Source: BOG-1112 sp964611335 (GTDB lineage Bacteria; Bdellovibrionota_B; Oligoflexia; Oligoflexales; Bog-1112). Taken from it: a stretch of 64,000 nucleotides of DNA. Where the stretch lies: NCBI GenBank assembly GCA_964611335.1, contig CAZSXR010000004.1:137095-201094 (forward strand), in the 5' to 3' direction. The position numbers and the translations under genes were made by a program. The notes under the pieces were generated by a model, which searched no databases, had not been told where the DNA came from, and worked only from the letters and a program-made list of their open reading frames with translations. Shown here in pieces: positions 43,741-53,601 of this stretch; the stretch's first letter is position 1, and each line of letters begins with the position of its first letter.

Positions 43741-44764
43741 ATTCTAATTCTTCTTTCGCGTCTCCATGTGTCAACTCCTGCACGGCTTCTTTGAGGGGTT
43801 TATTCTCGTAAAAAACCTGATAGACAGACGAGATAATAGAAGCGCGCACATGGATGCGTTTGCATAAATTGTATGCAGAATAAGCTGTACTGACACCTTC
43901 CGCAACTTCGTGCAGAGAGTTCAATATATCTTGGAGTTTTTCTCCCTTACCTAGTCGATAACCCACACTGAAATTGCGACTCTTTTGTGAGCTGCAAGTG
44001 AGTATCAAATCTCCAACCCCCCCAAGACCGTTGAAAGTTAGAGGATTAGCCCCTAAGGCAACACCTATGCGTGTTATTTCAGAAAGGCCTCTTGTCATGA
44101 GAGTAGCCATACTATTGCTTTGAAAACCCAGTCCCGTGCAAGCTCCCGCAGCTAATGAAATGACATTTTTTAAAGCGCCTGCGACCTCTAAACCGATGGG
44201 ATCGTTGTTTGTATAAACCCGAAATTGTGGGGAATGAAAAATTTCCTGAGTTTTTTTAGCTGCCGCTGGGTTTTTACTTGCAACCGCGATTCCAGTCGGC
44301 TGCCCTTCTGCAATTTCAATTGCAAAGCTAGGCCCCGACAGAATAGCAAGTGCGCGTGTTGATTCTAAACCAAGTTCATCCACTATAATTTGAGAGGGGA
44401 ACCGTTCGGTCTTAATCTCAATCCCTTTTGCAACACTGACAAGAAGTTTATCTTTTGGGAAAATGTCTTTTATCCCTTGCAAGACTTGACGAAGAACTTG
44501 CGTTGGTAAAGCGAAAACAATCATTTCGCACTCTGTTAAAGCTTTGCTGTTTTCAAAGTCCGAAAAAGCATGAATTTGATTGGATAATTCGATGTGTTGA
44601 AGATATCTTGGATTCCGATGCTTGGTATTTATACCTTCGACAACATCCAATTCGCGAGTCCAAAGTTCTACATGATAGTGATTGCGAGCAAGGTGTATAG
44701 CAAGACTGGTTCCGAAGTTACCCGCGCCCAAAATCGTTACATTGCCTTTCACTTTACTTTGCAT
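43703..44764 (-). CDS. gpsA: NAD(P)-dependent glycerol-3-phosphate dehydrogenase
   Basis: 353 residues with the Rossmann motif ILGAGNFGTSLAIHLARN, catalytic VSVAKGIE and the conserved ALKNVISLAAG and GLGGVGDLILTCSS blocks. It makes sn-glycerol 3-phosphate for phospholipids from dihydroxyacetone phosphate. Divergent from the nuo operon (61 bp), convergent overlap with sodB. Confidence 0.95.
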   Translation of the reverse strand: MQSKVKGNVTILGAGNFGTSLAIHLARNHYHVELWTRELDVVEGINTKHRNPRYLQHIELSNQIHAFSDFENSKALTECEMIVFALPTQVLRQVLQGIKDIFPKDKLLVSVAKGIEIKTERFPSQIIVDELGLESTRALAILSGPSFAIEIAEGQPTGIAVASKNPAAAKKTQEIFHSPQFRVYTNNDPIGLEVAGALKNVISLAAGACTGLGFQSNSMATLMTRGLSEITRIGVALGANPLTFNGLGGVGDLILTCSSQKSRNFSVGYRLGKGEKLQDILNSLHEVAEGVSTAYSAYNLCKRIHVRASIISSVYQVFYENKPLKEAVQELTHGDAKEELEFSFSNSQQQKSN

Positions 44765-44825
44765 TTATTATCCCTTAGTTATTCAGTAGTATCTTGGTCT
44801 GCTCACCTAACTATTAAGGATTTTC

Positions 44826-45176
44826 ATGAATCCCTATTTACCGATCCTGATGATTCTTGCCTTAGGTATCGCTTTGGGGCTCATCCTTTCCAGTTTCTCT
44901 GCTCTGTTAGGACCTAAGCACGTTTCAGCTAGTAAAAAAGACAGCTTTGAATGCGGCGTCCCATCCATTCCTCACCAAGACAGAATGAGTGTTAAGTTCT
45001 ATCTGACCGCTATACTATTCATCCTTTTTGATATTGAAACGGTTTTTTTATATTTGTGGGCGAAAGTATTTCGCGTGTTGGGTTGGTTTGGCGTTGTTGA
45101 GATCGCAATTTTTGTTGTGATTTTAGTCGTTGGCTACATTTATGTATTGAAACGTGGAGCGCTCGAATGGGATTAG
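44826..45176 (+). CDS. nuoA: NADH-quinone oxidoreductase subunit A
   Basis: 116 residues with three helices; conserved FECGVPS loop and FILFDIETVFLYLWA with the essential acidic pair. Membrane-arm subunit at the quinone end of complex I. AAGGA precedes the ATG; its end overlaps nuoH by 10 bp. It opens a seven-gene run A-H-J-K-L-M-N that lacks B, C, D, E, F, G and I. Confidence 0.94.
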   Translation: MNPYLPILMILALGIALGLILSSFSALLGPKHVSASKKDSFECGVPSIPHQDRMSVKFYLTAILFILFDIETVFLYLWAKVFRVLGWFGVVEIAIFVVILVVGYIYVLKRGALEWD

Positions 45177-46255
45177 ATACCAGTTCTAACGATCTTCCCT
45201 TCGTTGTCAGTCTTCTTGCTACACTAGCAAAGATTGTCATTATCTTTTTAGTGGGCTTGCATATTCCTCCTGTAATGGTGTGGTTAGAACGACGCATTCC
45301 TGCATTAATGCAAAGGCGTAGAGGTCCAAATCGCGTTGGTCTTTTTAAGTTTCGCTTGTGGGGGCTTTTTCAATCTCTTGCAGACGCAATCAAATTGGTT
45401 TTTAAAGAAGAATCTGTACCAGAAGGGGCGAATAAATATTTTTATCATCTTGCTCCTGTATTTAGTGTTTTTCCAGCTTTTCTCGTCCTCTCTGCTATCC
45501 CTTTTGGTGAATCCCTTACAATTGCAGGCTATACAATTCCACTAGTCCTCATCAGACTCAATGTAGGTTTTCTCTTCATCATTGCCATTGCTGGCATGGG
45601 TATATATGGCATCACACTTTCAGGTTGGGCTGCAAACAGCACTTTTTCCTTACTTGGTTCTTTGAGAGCCTCCGCTCAAATGATCAGTTACGAAATTCCA
45701 CTAGGGCTATCGTTAGTTCCTCTTGTTCTTGTTTTTGATTCATTAGACCTCACTCAAATAGTGAGAGGACAAGAACATGTTTGGAATTGGGGTGTAATAC
45801 TTTGTCCCATTTCATTTTTTATATTTCTGATTTGTATGTTTGCAGAAACAAACCGCACTCCTTTTGATTTGGCGGAAGCAGAAAGCGAACTAGTTGTAGG
45901 TTACCACACAGAATATGGGTCCGGTAAATTCGCCGCTTTTTTTCTCTCCGAATATGTCAGCATGTTTGGCCTTAGCTGTGTATGTTCTGTGTTGTTTTTT
46001 GGTGGTTGGCAAATTCCTTTTGTTTCTCAAAAACTTCTTTTTGAGGTTTTAAGAAATCAGAATTTAGTTGCTTTCATCGGAGTCCTTGTTCTTTTGGTGA
46101 AAGCAGCTTTTTTCATGTTTTTGTATGTTTGGGTACGATGGACGATTCCACGATTTCGATATGATCAGTTGATGAAATTAGGTTGGAAATTTTTAGTACC
46201 CCTAGGCCTTGCTAATATTTTAATCACCGCAGGCGTTTTAGCTCTGAAATTTTAG
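45167..46255 (+). CDS. nuoH: NADH-quinone oxidoreductase subunit H
   Basis: 362 residues with eight or nine helices. Family blocks: WLERRIPALMQRRRGPNRVG near the N-terminus, ETNRTPFDLAEAESELV in the middle, and RWTIPRFRYDQLMKLGWK near the end. NuoH forms the quinone chamber together with NuoB and NuoD. It lies between nuoA and nuoJ; nuoI, which usually follows nuoH, is absent. Confidence 0.96.
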   Translation: MGLDTSSNDLPFVVSLLATLAKIVIIFLVGLHIPPVMVWLERRIPALMQRRRGPNRVGLFKFRLWGLFQSLADAIKLVFKEESVPEGANKYFYHLAPVFSVFPAFLVLSAIPFGESLTIAGYTIPLVLIRLNVGFLFIIAIAGMGIYGITLSGWAANSTFSLLGSLRASAQMISYEIPLGLSLVPLVLVFDSLDLTQIVRGQEHVWNWGVILCPISFFIFLICMFAETNRTPFDLAEAESELVVGYHTEYGSGKFAAFFLSEYVSMFGLSCVCSVLFFGGWQIPFVSQKLLFEVLRNQNLVAFIGVLVLLVKAAFFMFLYVWVRWTIPRFRYDQLMKLGWKFLVPLGLANILITAGVLALKF

Positions 46256-46266
46256 AGAGATTTGCT

Positions 46267-46770
46267 ATGAATGAGATGATTCTTTTTGGAGCTCTTGCTA
46301 GCCTCATCACTCTTTGTTCTATACTTGTTGTAAGTTTGCCCAACCCTGTAAGCGCAGCTATATTTCTTGTTATCGATTTGTTTTTGCTTGCAGGTGTTTA
46401 TGCTTTTCAAGGTGCGGATTTTGCCGCTGCTATTCAAATTATCATATACACCGGTGCGATTCTTGTTCTGTTTTTATTCGTCATAATGATTTTGAATTTG
46501 GATCCGAAACGGATTTTTTTAGACCAACCTTGGCGAATAAGAGAGCAGCTTATCCTTTTTGCAATTGTTGCAAGTTTTACATTTCTAGCTTTGAAGTTGA
46601 AAAATGTGGGAGCAGCAGGAAAATCCACTTTTCAAGTAGCAGACAACACGCAGGACCTTGCTCTTCTTCTTTTTAAAACCTATGTTTGGCCATTCGAAAT
46701 CGTTTCTATGTTGATTCTTTTATCGATCATTGGTGCTATTTCGATTGCACGCAAACATAAAGATAAGTGA
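46267..46770 (+). CDS. nuoJ: NADH-quinone oxidoreductase subunit J
   Basis: 167 residues, five helices, with VYAFQGADFAAAIQIIIYTG and AILVLFLFVIMIL, the conserved helix with the pi-bulge that couples quinone reduction to proton pumping. Part of the membrane-arm operon; 11 bp after nuoH. Confidence 0.94.
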   Translation: MNEMILFGALASLITLCSILVVSLPNPVSAAIFLVIDLFLLAGVYAFQGADFAAAIQIIIYTGAILVLFLFVIMILNLDPKRIFLDQPWRIREQLILFAIVASFTFLALKLKNVGAAGKSTFQVADNTQDLALLLFKTYVWPFEIVSMLILLSIIGAISIARKHKDK

Positions 46771-46786
46771 GTGGGAGAACTCCTAA

Positions 46787-47086
46787 ATGCCTATTGAATA
46801 TTATTTGTATCTTGCTCTGATAATGTTTGTCTGTGGGATTTGCGGGGTTTTATTCCGACGCAACCTAATTTTTGTTTTGATGAGCATAGAGTTGATGTTG
46901 AATGCTGTGAATTTGGTTTTCGTTTCTGGTTCAACGTTTCTAAAAAATCTTGATGGGCAGATCATGGTTTTTTTTATTATTACTGTAGCAGCTTGTGAAG
47001 CCGCTGTAGGGTTAGCAATGGCTGTCGCTCTCTTTCGTCGTTATGGCACCATTTCAACAGACTTTTATCGAATTTTAAGAGGATAG
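46787..47086 (+). CDS. nuoK: NADH-quinone oxidoreductase subunit K
   Basis: 99 residues, three helices, with the two conserved glutamates in SIELMLNAVNL and CEAAVGLAMAVALFRR, which belong to the proton path. Sixteen bases after nuoJ, seventeen before nuoL. Confidence 0.95.
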   Translation: MPIEYYLYLALIMFVCGICGVLFRRNLIFVLMSIELMLNAVNLVFVSGSTFLKNLDGQIMVFFIITVAACEAAVGLAMAVALFRRYGTISTDFYRILRG

Positions 47087-47103
47087 AAAGTCAGGGGATA
47101 AAC

Positions 47104-49044
47104 ATGCTTATTGGGTGGCTCCTTTTTTTTCCATTGTTTGGCTCCCTTCTCAACGGGCTTTTGCTCCCAAGAAACTCTAAAAAGCTATCTCATGCAGTGG
47201 GGGTTGCTGGAGTTTTATGCGCCTTTCTATGTTCTGTGCCACTTTTTATGTCTGTTGTGGGTGAACATTCACAAGCAAGTATTCATTACGCCTATTCCTG
47301 GATTCATGCAGGACCTTTAAATTTAGGTTTAGAATTTGTTCTCGATCGTTTGTCAGGAATGATGCTCCTCATTGTAACAGGCATAGGATCCTTGATTCAT
47401 ATTTATGCTGGAGCCTACATGCACGAGGAAAAAACCACATATAGGTTTTTTTCCTATCTCAATCTTTTTGTTTTCATGATGCTGCTTCTTGTTCTCGGAA
47501 ATAACATGCTTGTCATGTTTATTGGTTGGGAAGGAGTCGGACTGTGCAGCTATCTTCTCATCGGTTACTGGTATGAAAAGAAGGCAAATGCAGCAGCAGG
47601 GATGAAAGCTTTTGTTGTGAACCGTATAGGTGACTTCGGTTTCTTACTCGGTATTTTCCTATGTTATAAAACTTTTCACACACTTTCTTTTTCAGAACTT
47701 CGAGATCTCCTGACAGGAAATACCGGTCTTACAGACCCCATGTTGGAATCTATCAGTTGGATTGCCCTCTGTCTTTTTATTGGAGCTTGCGGAAAATCTG
47801 CCCAATTTCCGTTGTATGTTTGGTTGCCTGACGCGATGGCAGGACCAACCCCTGTATCTGCTCTGATCCATGCTGCAACAATGGTGACAGCTGGAATTTA
47901 CATGATGACCCGCTTAAATTTTCTATATTATTTAGCACCAAATGTGATGACTTTTGTAGCACTGGTGGGAGCCTTCACCGCTCTGTTTGCTGCAACAATT
48001 GCTTTAGTACAGAATGACATCAAGAAAGTTCTCGCATATTCAACCGTAAGCCAACTTGGTTTTATGGTACTCGCTTGCGGGGTCGGAGCTTTCGATGCGG
48101 GAGTTTTCCATCTTTTGACACACGCTTGTTTTAAAGCTCTGCTCTTTCTCGGAGCAGGAAGCGTAATTGTTGCTATGCATCATAAACAAGATATTCAAGA
48201 GATGGGTGGTCTCTCTCAATATTTACCGATCACTCATAAAGTGTTTCTTATTGGCGTTCTTGCAATTATTGGTTTTCCTGGACTTTCAGGATTCTTTTCC
48301 AAAGATGAAATTTTATGGCGTGCCTTTATTTTTCCAGAAGTGGGTTGGGTATTATGGGGAACCGCGACACTGGCTGCCATGTGTACAGCGTTTTACATGG
48401 TGCGTTTACTTTGCCTAACATTTTATGGGAAGAACAGAAGTGATGAACATACACGACATCATTTGCATGAGACTCCTAGGATGATGTGGGCTCCTCTTGT
48501 TGTTCTCGCGATTCTTAGTGTTTTTGTAGGGTATTTGGGTATTCCTGAATTTATGGCGAAAAGTGTCGGTGTTGAAAATTATTTCGCACACTATATGAGC
48601 ACATTACTGCATGTGCCACAGAATGGTTTTTGGAATTTTGCAAGTGAACACCATTCAGAACGATTGGAATGGAGCATGATGTTGCTTGCAACAGGACTCG
48701 GGTTGACGAGCGCAGGAATTTCTTTTTATTTGTACAAAGATGGGCCGAATCTTCTTCTTGATAAATTAGAGAGTGATAACCCTGGAATCTACCGTTTGCT
48801 TTTAAATAAATATTGGGTGGACGAGATTTACAACAAAATATGTATTCGTCCTTTGAAAGAAATGGCTGATTTTTTGTGGCGCGTGGTAGATATAAAAATT
48901 ATCAATGGATTTATTAATTTAATTGGTGAGACTCTCTTGTTCTTGAGCAGTCTCATGAGTTTACAAAATTCTGGGAGCTTGCATCGCTACGCTTCTGTCT
49001 TTATGTTTGGACTCATGGGTTTGGTTTTTTGGATATTGACTTAG
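47104..49044 (+). CDS. nuoL: NADH-quinone oxidoreductase subunit L
   Basis: 646 residues, the largest antiporter-like subunit, about sixteen helices and a long C-terminal lateral helix region. Conserved blocks: FIGWEGVGLCSYLLIGYWY with the key glutamate, SAQFPLYVWLPDAMAGPTPV with a proton-path lysine region, and LIHAATMVTAGIYM. Pumps protons at the far end of the membrane arm. Confidence 0.96.
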   Translation: MLIGWLLFFPLFGSLLNGLLLPRNSKKLSHAVGVAGVLCAFLCSVPLFMSVVGEHSQASIHYAYSWIHAGPLNLGLEFVLDRLSGMMLLIVTGIGSLIHIYAGAYMHEEKTTYRFFSYLNLFVFMMLLLVLGNNMLVMFIGWEGVGLCSYLLIGYWYEKKANAAAGMKAFVVNRIGDFGFLLGIFLCYKTFHTLSFSELRDLLTGNTGLTDPMLESISWIALCLFIGACGKSAQFPLYVWLPDAMAGPTPVSALIHAATMVTAGIYMMTRLNFLYYLAPNVMTFVALVGAFTALFAATIALVQNDIKKVLAYSTVSQLGFMVLACGVGAFDAGVFHLLTHACFKALLFLGAGSVIVAMHHKQDIQEMGGLSQYLPITHKVFLIGVLAIIGFPGLSGFFSKDEILWRAFIFPEVGWVLWGTATLAAMCTAFYMVRLLCLTFYGKNRSDEHTRHHLHETPRMMWAPLVVLAILSVFVGYLGIPEFMAKSVGVENYFAHYMSTLLHVPQNGFWNFASEHHSERLEWSMMLLATGLGLTSAGISFYLYKDGPNLLLDKLESDNPGIYRLLLNKYWVDEIYNKICIRPLKEMADFLWRVVDIKIINGFINLIGETLLFLSSLMSLQNSGSLHRYASVFMFGLMGLVFWILT

Positions 49045-49085
49045 TGTTTAAGAATTTCATTCCTTGACAGGATGGCGAAGCGACA

Positions 49086-50666
49086 ATGATTGACTGGATA
49101 AGTGCACATATACTGACTCTTGTTATTTTTTTGCCTCTGTTTTTTGCAGGAATTGTTGTTGCAGTCCCCAATAGACAGCTTTCACAAAGTCTTGCTCTTG
49201 CTGGATCCTTATTAACTTTTGTATTCTCTTTACACCTTTGGTGTCATTTTCAAACCGGTACACCTTCCTTACAATTTGTTGAAAAATATAATTGGATCCC
49301 CTCTTTAGGCATTGAGTATTTTGTCGGCATAGACGGATTAAACTTGTTACTGGTGTTACTCACTACCTTTCTCACCCCCTGTGTATTGTTAAGCTTATGG
49401 AATGGCACACAAAATCACTTCAAGGCTTTCCTAAGTTGTCTTTTATTACTGGAAAGTGGGATGATTGGAGCACTCGTAGCTTTTGATCTCTTGTTTTTTT
49501 ACGTCTTTTGGGAAGTCATGCTTATTCCCATGTATTTCATCATTGGGATTTGGGGGGGAGCTAATAGAATTTACGCAACCACGAAGTTTATTATTTATAC
49601 TTTCGTAGGATCTTTGCTGATGCTGATTGCGGCCATCACTCTTTACATTCTGCATCAAAAAGAATTTGGTTTTTATTCTACTAATCTTCTCGATCTTTAC
49701 AAAATAACCTCTCTCAATGCAGATATGCAAAATCTATTATTTCTTGCATTTGCTTTAGCTTTCGCAATCAAAGTTCCTATTTGGCCTTTCCACACGTGGT
49801 TACCCCATGCACATACAGAAGCACCTACAAGTGGATCTGTGATCCTTGCGGGGATCATGCTTAAAATGGGGACTTACGGATTCTTGAGATTTGCACTTCC
49901 TTTGTTCCCTATGGCTTTGATGCACTACTCCTCTTTTCTTCTTGCCCTGGGAGTTATAGGGATCATTTACGGAGCGCTCATGGCATGGATGCAAGAGGAC
50001 GCGAAGAAATTGGTTGCTTATTCTTCTGTCTCACATTTAGGTTTTGTTGTGATTGGTTCTGTTGTTGTTTTGAACAATCAACTTTCGGAAGAAGCATTAA
50101 CTGGCGCTCTCTATCAGATGATCAACCATGGTGTAAGTACAGGAGCATTATTTTTTCTTGTAGGTATGATTTACGAACGTAGACACACGAGAAATTTATG
50201 CGACTTCGGTGGACTTGCGAATGTAATGCCTTGGTTTTCAATATGTTTGATTCTAGCAACTTTAGGCTCTATAGGCTTACCTGGAACCGGTGGATTCATA
50301 GGTGAGTTTTTGATTCTTCTCGGCGTATTTAAGTTTAATGCTATAGCTGGAATACTAGCTTCGAGCGGAGTTGTTTTAGGTGCGATTTACATGTTGAATA
50401 TGGTTATGAAAATACTTTTTGGTCCGCTCAACCATCCTGAAAACAAAACCCTAAAAGACATGAGTCTTACTGAGAAAATATATTTGATCCCCCTCTGTGC
50501 TTTAATCTTGATTATGGGGATTTACCCGAATCTCTTTTTAGATAAATCTCGAGCATCGATTCAGCATCTCGCAGAGCATCTCACACAGTACAGGTTGAGT
50601 ACTGTCGTTCAGAATACTCATGTAAGTGAAGATGCTTTGTTGCTTCCACACTCTATTGACAACTAA
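49086..50666 (+). CDS. nuoM: NADH-quinone oxidoreductase subunit M
   Basis: 526 residues with about fourteen helices; FYVFWEVMLIPMYFIIGIWG with the conserved glutamate, WPFHTWLPHAHTEAPTSGSV and KLVAYSSVSHLGFVVIG mark NuoM. The second antiporter-like pump of complex I. Forty-one bases after nuoL. Confidence 0.96.
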   Translation: MIDWISAHILTLVIFLPLFFAGIVVAVPNRQLSQSLALAGSLLTFVFSLHLWCHFQTGTPSLQFVEKYNWIPSLGIEYFVGIDGLNLLLVLLTTFLTPCVLLSLWNGTQNHFKAFLSCLLLLESGMIGALVAFDLLFFYVFWEVMLIPMYFIIGIWGGANRIYATTKFIIYTFVGSLLMLIAAITLYILHQKEFGFYSTNLLDLYKITSLNADMQNLLFLAFALAFAIKVPIWPFHTWLPHAHTEAPTSGSVILAGIMLKMGTYGFLRFALPLFPMALMHYSSFLLALGVIGIIYGALMAWMQEDAKKLVAYSSVSHLGFVVIGSVVVLNNQLSEEALTGALYQMINHGVSTGALFFLVGMIYERRHTRNLCDFGGLANVMPWFSICLILATLGSIGLPGTGGFIGEFLILLGVFKFNAIAGILASSGVVLGAIYMLNMVMKILFGPLNHPENKTLKDMSLTEKIYLIPLCALILIMGIYPNLFLDKSRASIQHLAEHLTQYRLSTVVQNTHVSEDALLLPHSIDN

Positions 50667-50677
50667 CGGAGGCTCCA

Positions 50678-52135
50678 TTGAGTATTCCTTTTCATATGTA
50701 TATTAATGCCTCACCGATACTTCTTCTCTCGATTGCAAGTATGATCACAGTCCTATTTCCATCTTTTGGCGGGAAGCAAAAATATCCCTTATACTTCTTC
50801 TCGTTGATTGCTGTAGGCGCAACTTTGCTAGCACTTGCCTTTTTCCCTCAAACAGAATCGTATTGGAAAGGGGCCTTTATTTCTGACAATCTTGCGTGGC
50901 TTGGTCATTCCCTTGTACTTCTCACTGGGTTTAGCTTACTAATTCTTTTTAAAAATTCGTGTCTTTCCGATCGGTTTTACACACCAGAATCTGTGAGTCT
51001 TTTCCTTCTTACGCTTCTTGGTATGATGATTATGCTTGCGAGCAGCAATCTCGTGACTCTTTTTGTAGGTTTGGAACTGAGTTCTATTGGGATCTACATT
51101 CTTGTTGGTTACGTTTTTCCAACACGTCCTAGTTTAGAAGGAGCTATAAAATATTTGGTTTTGGGTTCTTTTGCATCAGCCTTCCTTCTTTTTGGCTTTG
51201 CGCTTCTTTACCTTGCAAGCGGGACTATGGATCTTCTTGAGCTTGCCCAACAATCTCATCTCATAGGTCATTTATGGGTGAAAATGGGGATTCTTTTCAC
51301 TCTCGTAGGATTATTTTTTAAACTTGGACTCATTCCTTTCCACATGTGGGTTCCAGATGCTTATGAGTCTGCACCTACTGGAATTACGGCACTCATGGCT
51401 ACTTCCGTAAAAATCACTGTTCTTGTTTTAGCAATGAGAATGAGTCCTAGCATTCCTCTCTACGAAAGTTCCTGGTCTACCTTGATTACAATATTAGCGG
51501 TTCTCTCAATGATTGGAGGCAATTTTTTAGCGCTTGTGCAAACCAGTTTAAAAAGAATGCTCGCATATTCTTCGATCGCACATAGCGGTTATATGGCAAT
51601 TGTTCTTTGTGCAATGAACAACACGAATATTCTGTCCTACCAATCACTTATGTTCTATCTCGTGGGGTACACTCTCAGTTCTTTATTAGCATTTGGAGTT
51701 TTGATGTGGCTTGAAGATCAAACTCGTCAAAATCTCCAATTAGAAGATCTCCAAGGGCTTGCTAAAACCCATCCTTGGGCTGCACTATCCTTATCTCTTG
51801 CTATGTTTAGCTTTGCAGGAATGCCTCCGACTGTAGGTTTCCTCGGAAAGTTCTTTATCTTCAACGCTGCTCTGAAAGAAAACTTATACGTTCTCGTATT
51901 TTCTGGAGTCGCTGGTTCTTGTATTGCATTGTTCTACTATTTAAGAGTTCTTGTTACGATGTATATGAGAAAACCAGAATCTTCTTTTCATCCACTCGTT
52001 CCGCAGCAGTCTTGGATTCTCACCGTCGTTATCGCGACGCTTTGCTTTGCAGTTCTCGGTTTAGGCACTTTTATGCCAGAAGATCTCATGTCGGTGCTCA
52101 AACCTATTTCATCTAACTTCACTCTTCACCCCTAA
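50678..52135 (+). CDS. nuoN: NADH-quinone oxidoreductase subunit N
   Basis: 485 residues with about fourteen helices; FVGLELSSIGIYILVGY, LGLIPFHMWVPDAYESAPTG and RMLAYSSIAHSGYMAIV are the antiporter-subunit blocks. It starts at TTG 50678, supported by GGAGG 6 nt upstream. Last nuo gene; lgt follows after 7 bp, so later genes may be read through. Confidence 0.95.
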   Translation: MSIPFHMYINASPILLLSIASMITVLFPSFGGKQKYPLYFFSLIAVGATLLALAFFPQTESYWKGAFISDNLAWLGHSLVLLTGFSLLILFKNSCLSDRFYTPESVSLFLLTLLGMMIMLASSNLVTLFVGLELSSIGIYILVGYVFPTRPSLEGAIKYLVLGSFASAFLLFGFALLYLASGTMDLLELAQQSHLIGHLWVKMGILFTLVGLFFKLGLIPFHMWVPDAYESAPTGITALMATSVKITVLVLAMRMSPSIPLYESSWSTLITILAVLSMIGGNFLALVQTSLKRMLAYSSIAHSGYMAIVLCAMNNTNILSYQSLMFYLVGYTLSSLLAFGVLMWLEDQTRQNLQLEDLQGLAKTHPWAALSLSLAMFSFAGMPPTVGFLGKFFIFNAALKENLYVLVFSGVAGSCIALFYYLRVLVTMYMRKPESSFHPLVPQQSWILTVVIATLCFAVLGLGTFMPEDLMSVLKPISSNFTLHP

Positions 52136-52142
52136 TTCAATC

Positions 52143-52907
52143 GTGTATCCTATTTTATTTCAATGGGGTCCCCTTGTTTTTCCTACTTGGCATGCCCTGT
52201 TTCTTCTTGCATGGATTTCTAGTTTTATTTTTTTATATGCTTTGTCTAAAAACTTTTATCCAGAGTACATATATAAAATTCCTTCAGCATATATTTGTGC
52301 TTATTTAGGTTCTCTTTTGGGAGGCCGATTCCTTTCAGTCTGGATTGAAGAGGATACAATTGAATTAAGCACTTTCTTTCAACTAAGCTCTTTCACTTTT
52401 TATGGTGGATTTCTAGGAGGAGTTTTTTTGCTTAAACTTTGGTTAAGTTGGAAAAAATTGAATTCGAAAATTTTCTATGATCTTTTTACCCCTCCTCTTT
52501 TTCTTGGTCTTTGTATAGGTCGCATTGGCTGTTTTTTCAATGGGGATGATTTTGGAACTCCCATAAACGTATCTGCAAAAATCCCTTGGTGGGCTGTCAG
52601 CTTTCCTAACCATGAAATTTCTATTCCGCGTTATCCAGTACAACTTATAGAATCTGGGGTTGCTCTGATTCTATGTCTTCTTCTAACATTGAACTTTAAA
52701 TTTCTCTCTCGATACAAACACGGCTTAGTTTGCACACTTGGAATCCTTTCTTATTGCGTATTACGATTTGTTTTAGAATATTTTCGAGATGATTTTCGGG
52801 GTTGGATAATTGAAGGGAAACTTTCAAGTTCACAAGGACTGAGTTTACTCATAGGTCTCTTTCTCATTTTAGAAAGTTCTATTAAAATTCAAAGGAGTTC
52901 TCATTGA
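52143..52907 (+). CDS. lgt: prolipoprotein diacylglyceryl transferase
   Basis: 254 residues, seven helices. FYGGFLGGVFLLKLW, GRIGCFFNGDDFGTP (the Lgt signature, usually GRxGNFxNGE) and PVQLIESGVALIL are visible. It moves diacylglycerol from phosphatidylglycerol to the lipobox cysteine, the first step in lipoprotein maturation; the lipoproteins at 33589 and 59460 are candidate substrates. Starts with GTG 52143 without a strong ribosome binding site. Its stop overlaps the next gene's TTG start by 4 bp. Confidence 0.85.
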   Translation: MYPILFQWGPLVFPTWHALFLLAWISSFIFLYALSKNFYPEYIYKIPSAYICAYLGSLLGGRFLSVWIEEDTIELSTFFQLSSFTFYGGFLGGVFLLKLWLSWKKLNSKIFYDLFTPPLFLGLCIGRIGCFFNGDDFGTPINVSAKIPWWAVSFPNHEISIPRYPVQLIESGVALILCLLLTLNFKFLSRYKHGLVCTLGILSYCVLRFVLEYFRDDFRGWIIEGKLSSSQGLSLLIGLFLILESSIKIQRSSH

Positions 52908-53470
52908 AAATCTATACTAAAATCGGAGATAAGGGAGAGACCCTACTCGCGAATGGAACACGAGTTAAAAAATCTTCCTTACGCATCGACTCTTATGGCA
53001 CTGTTGATGAGTTGAATGCAAACATCGCTAACTTGAGAGACTTTCTCATCAAAGACCCATCAAAACAACACTTGCTAGAACCTGTGATTAAATCCCTCTT
53101 TCGAATACAGGAAGAACTTTTTGAAATAGGAGCGGAACTTGCTCTTGCTCCTATTAAAACAAATCAAAAACATATTGATACCGAAGCGATCACTTTATTA
53201 GAAAAAGAAATAGACGAATTTTGGTCTCAGCTCCCCCCACTTAAAAATTTTATTTTACCTGGAGGACATCTCGCAAATTCTCAAACACATATTTGTAGAT
53301 GCGTGTGTAGACGGTCTGAACGCATTTTGTGTTATCTTAATGAGGAAGAACCACTTCGCTCAGACTTATTGGTCTATTTTAATAGACTCAGTGATTGGCT
53401 ATTTGCACTCTCTCGTTTCATTCATCATAGTTTCCAAATCCAAGAACTTATTTGGAAAGCTAAGTTTTAA
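52904..53470 (+). CDS. PduO-type cob(I)alamin adenosyltransferase
   Basis: 188 residues. The N-terminal MKIYTKIGDKGETLLANG with RVKKSS, then IDSYGTVDELNANIANL, is the ATP-binding PduO signature; FILPGGHLANSQTHICRCVC and RRSERILCYL follow as in the family. It transfers the adenosyl group from ATP to corrin cobalt to make adenosylcobalamin. The usual GDDGTTGL is GDKGETLL, a mild divergence. TTG start, AAGGAG 7 nt upstream, overlapping the lgt stop. No B12-dependent gene is adjacent. Confidence 0.83.
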   Translation: MKIYTKIGDKGETLLANGTRVKKSSLRIDSYGTVDELNANIANLRDFLIKDPSKQHLLEPVIKSLFRIQEELFEIGAELALAPIKTNQKHIDTEAITLLEKEIDEFWSQLPPLKNFILPGGHLANSQTHICRCVCRRSERILCYLNEEEPLRSDLLVYFNRLSDWLFALSRFIHHSFQIQELIWKAKF

Positions 53471-53601
53471 CATCCCTCTATTTTTTAAATTTTCTGTTTT
53501 AAAATCAACGAGTTACATGTGGCCTCTCTAAAGAGCTTAGCTCTTTTTCCGAAGACCTACACGCGGCATTAAAGCCAGATAACGTGTCTGGACACTTTGA
53601 A

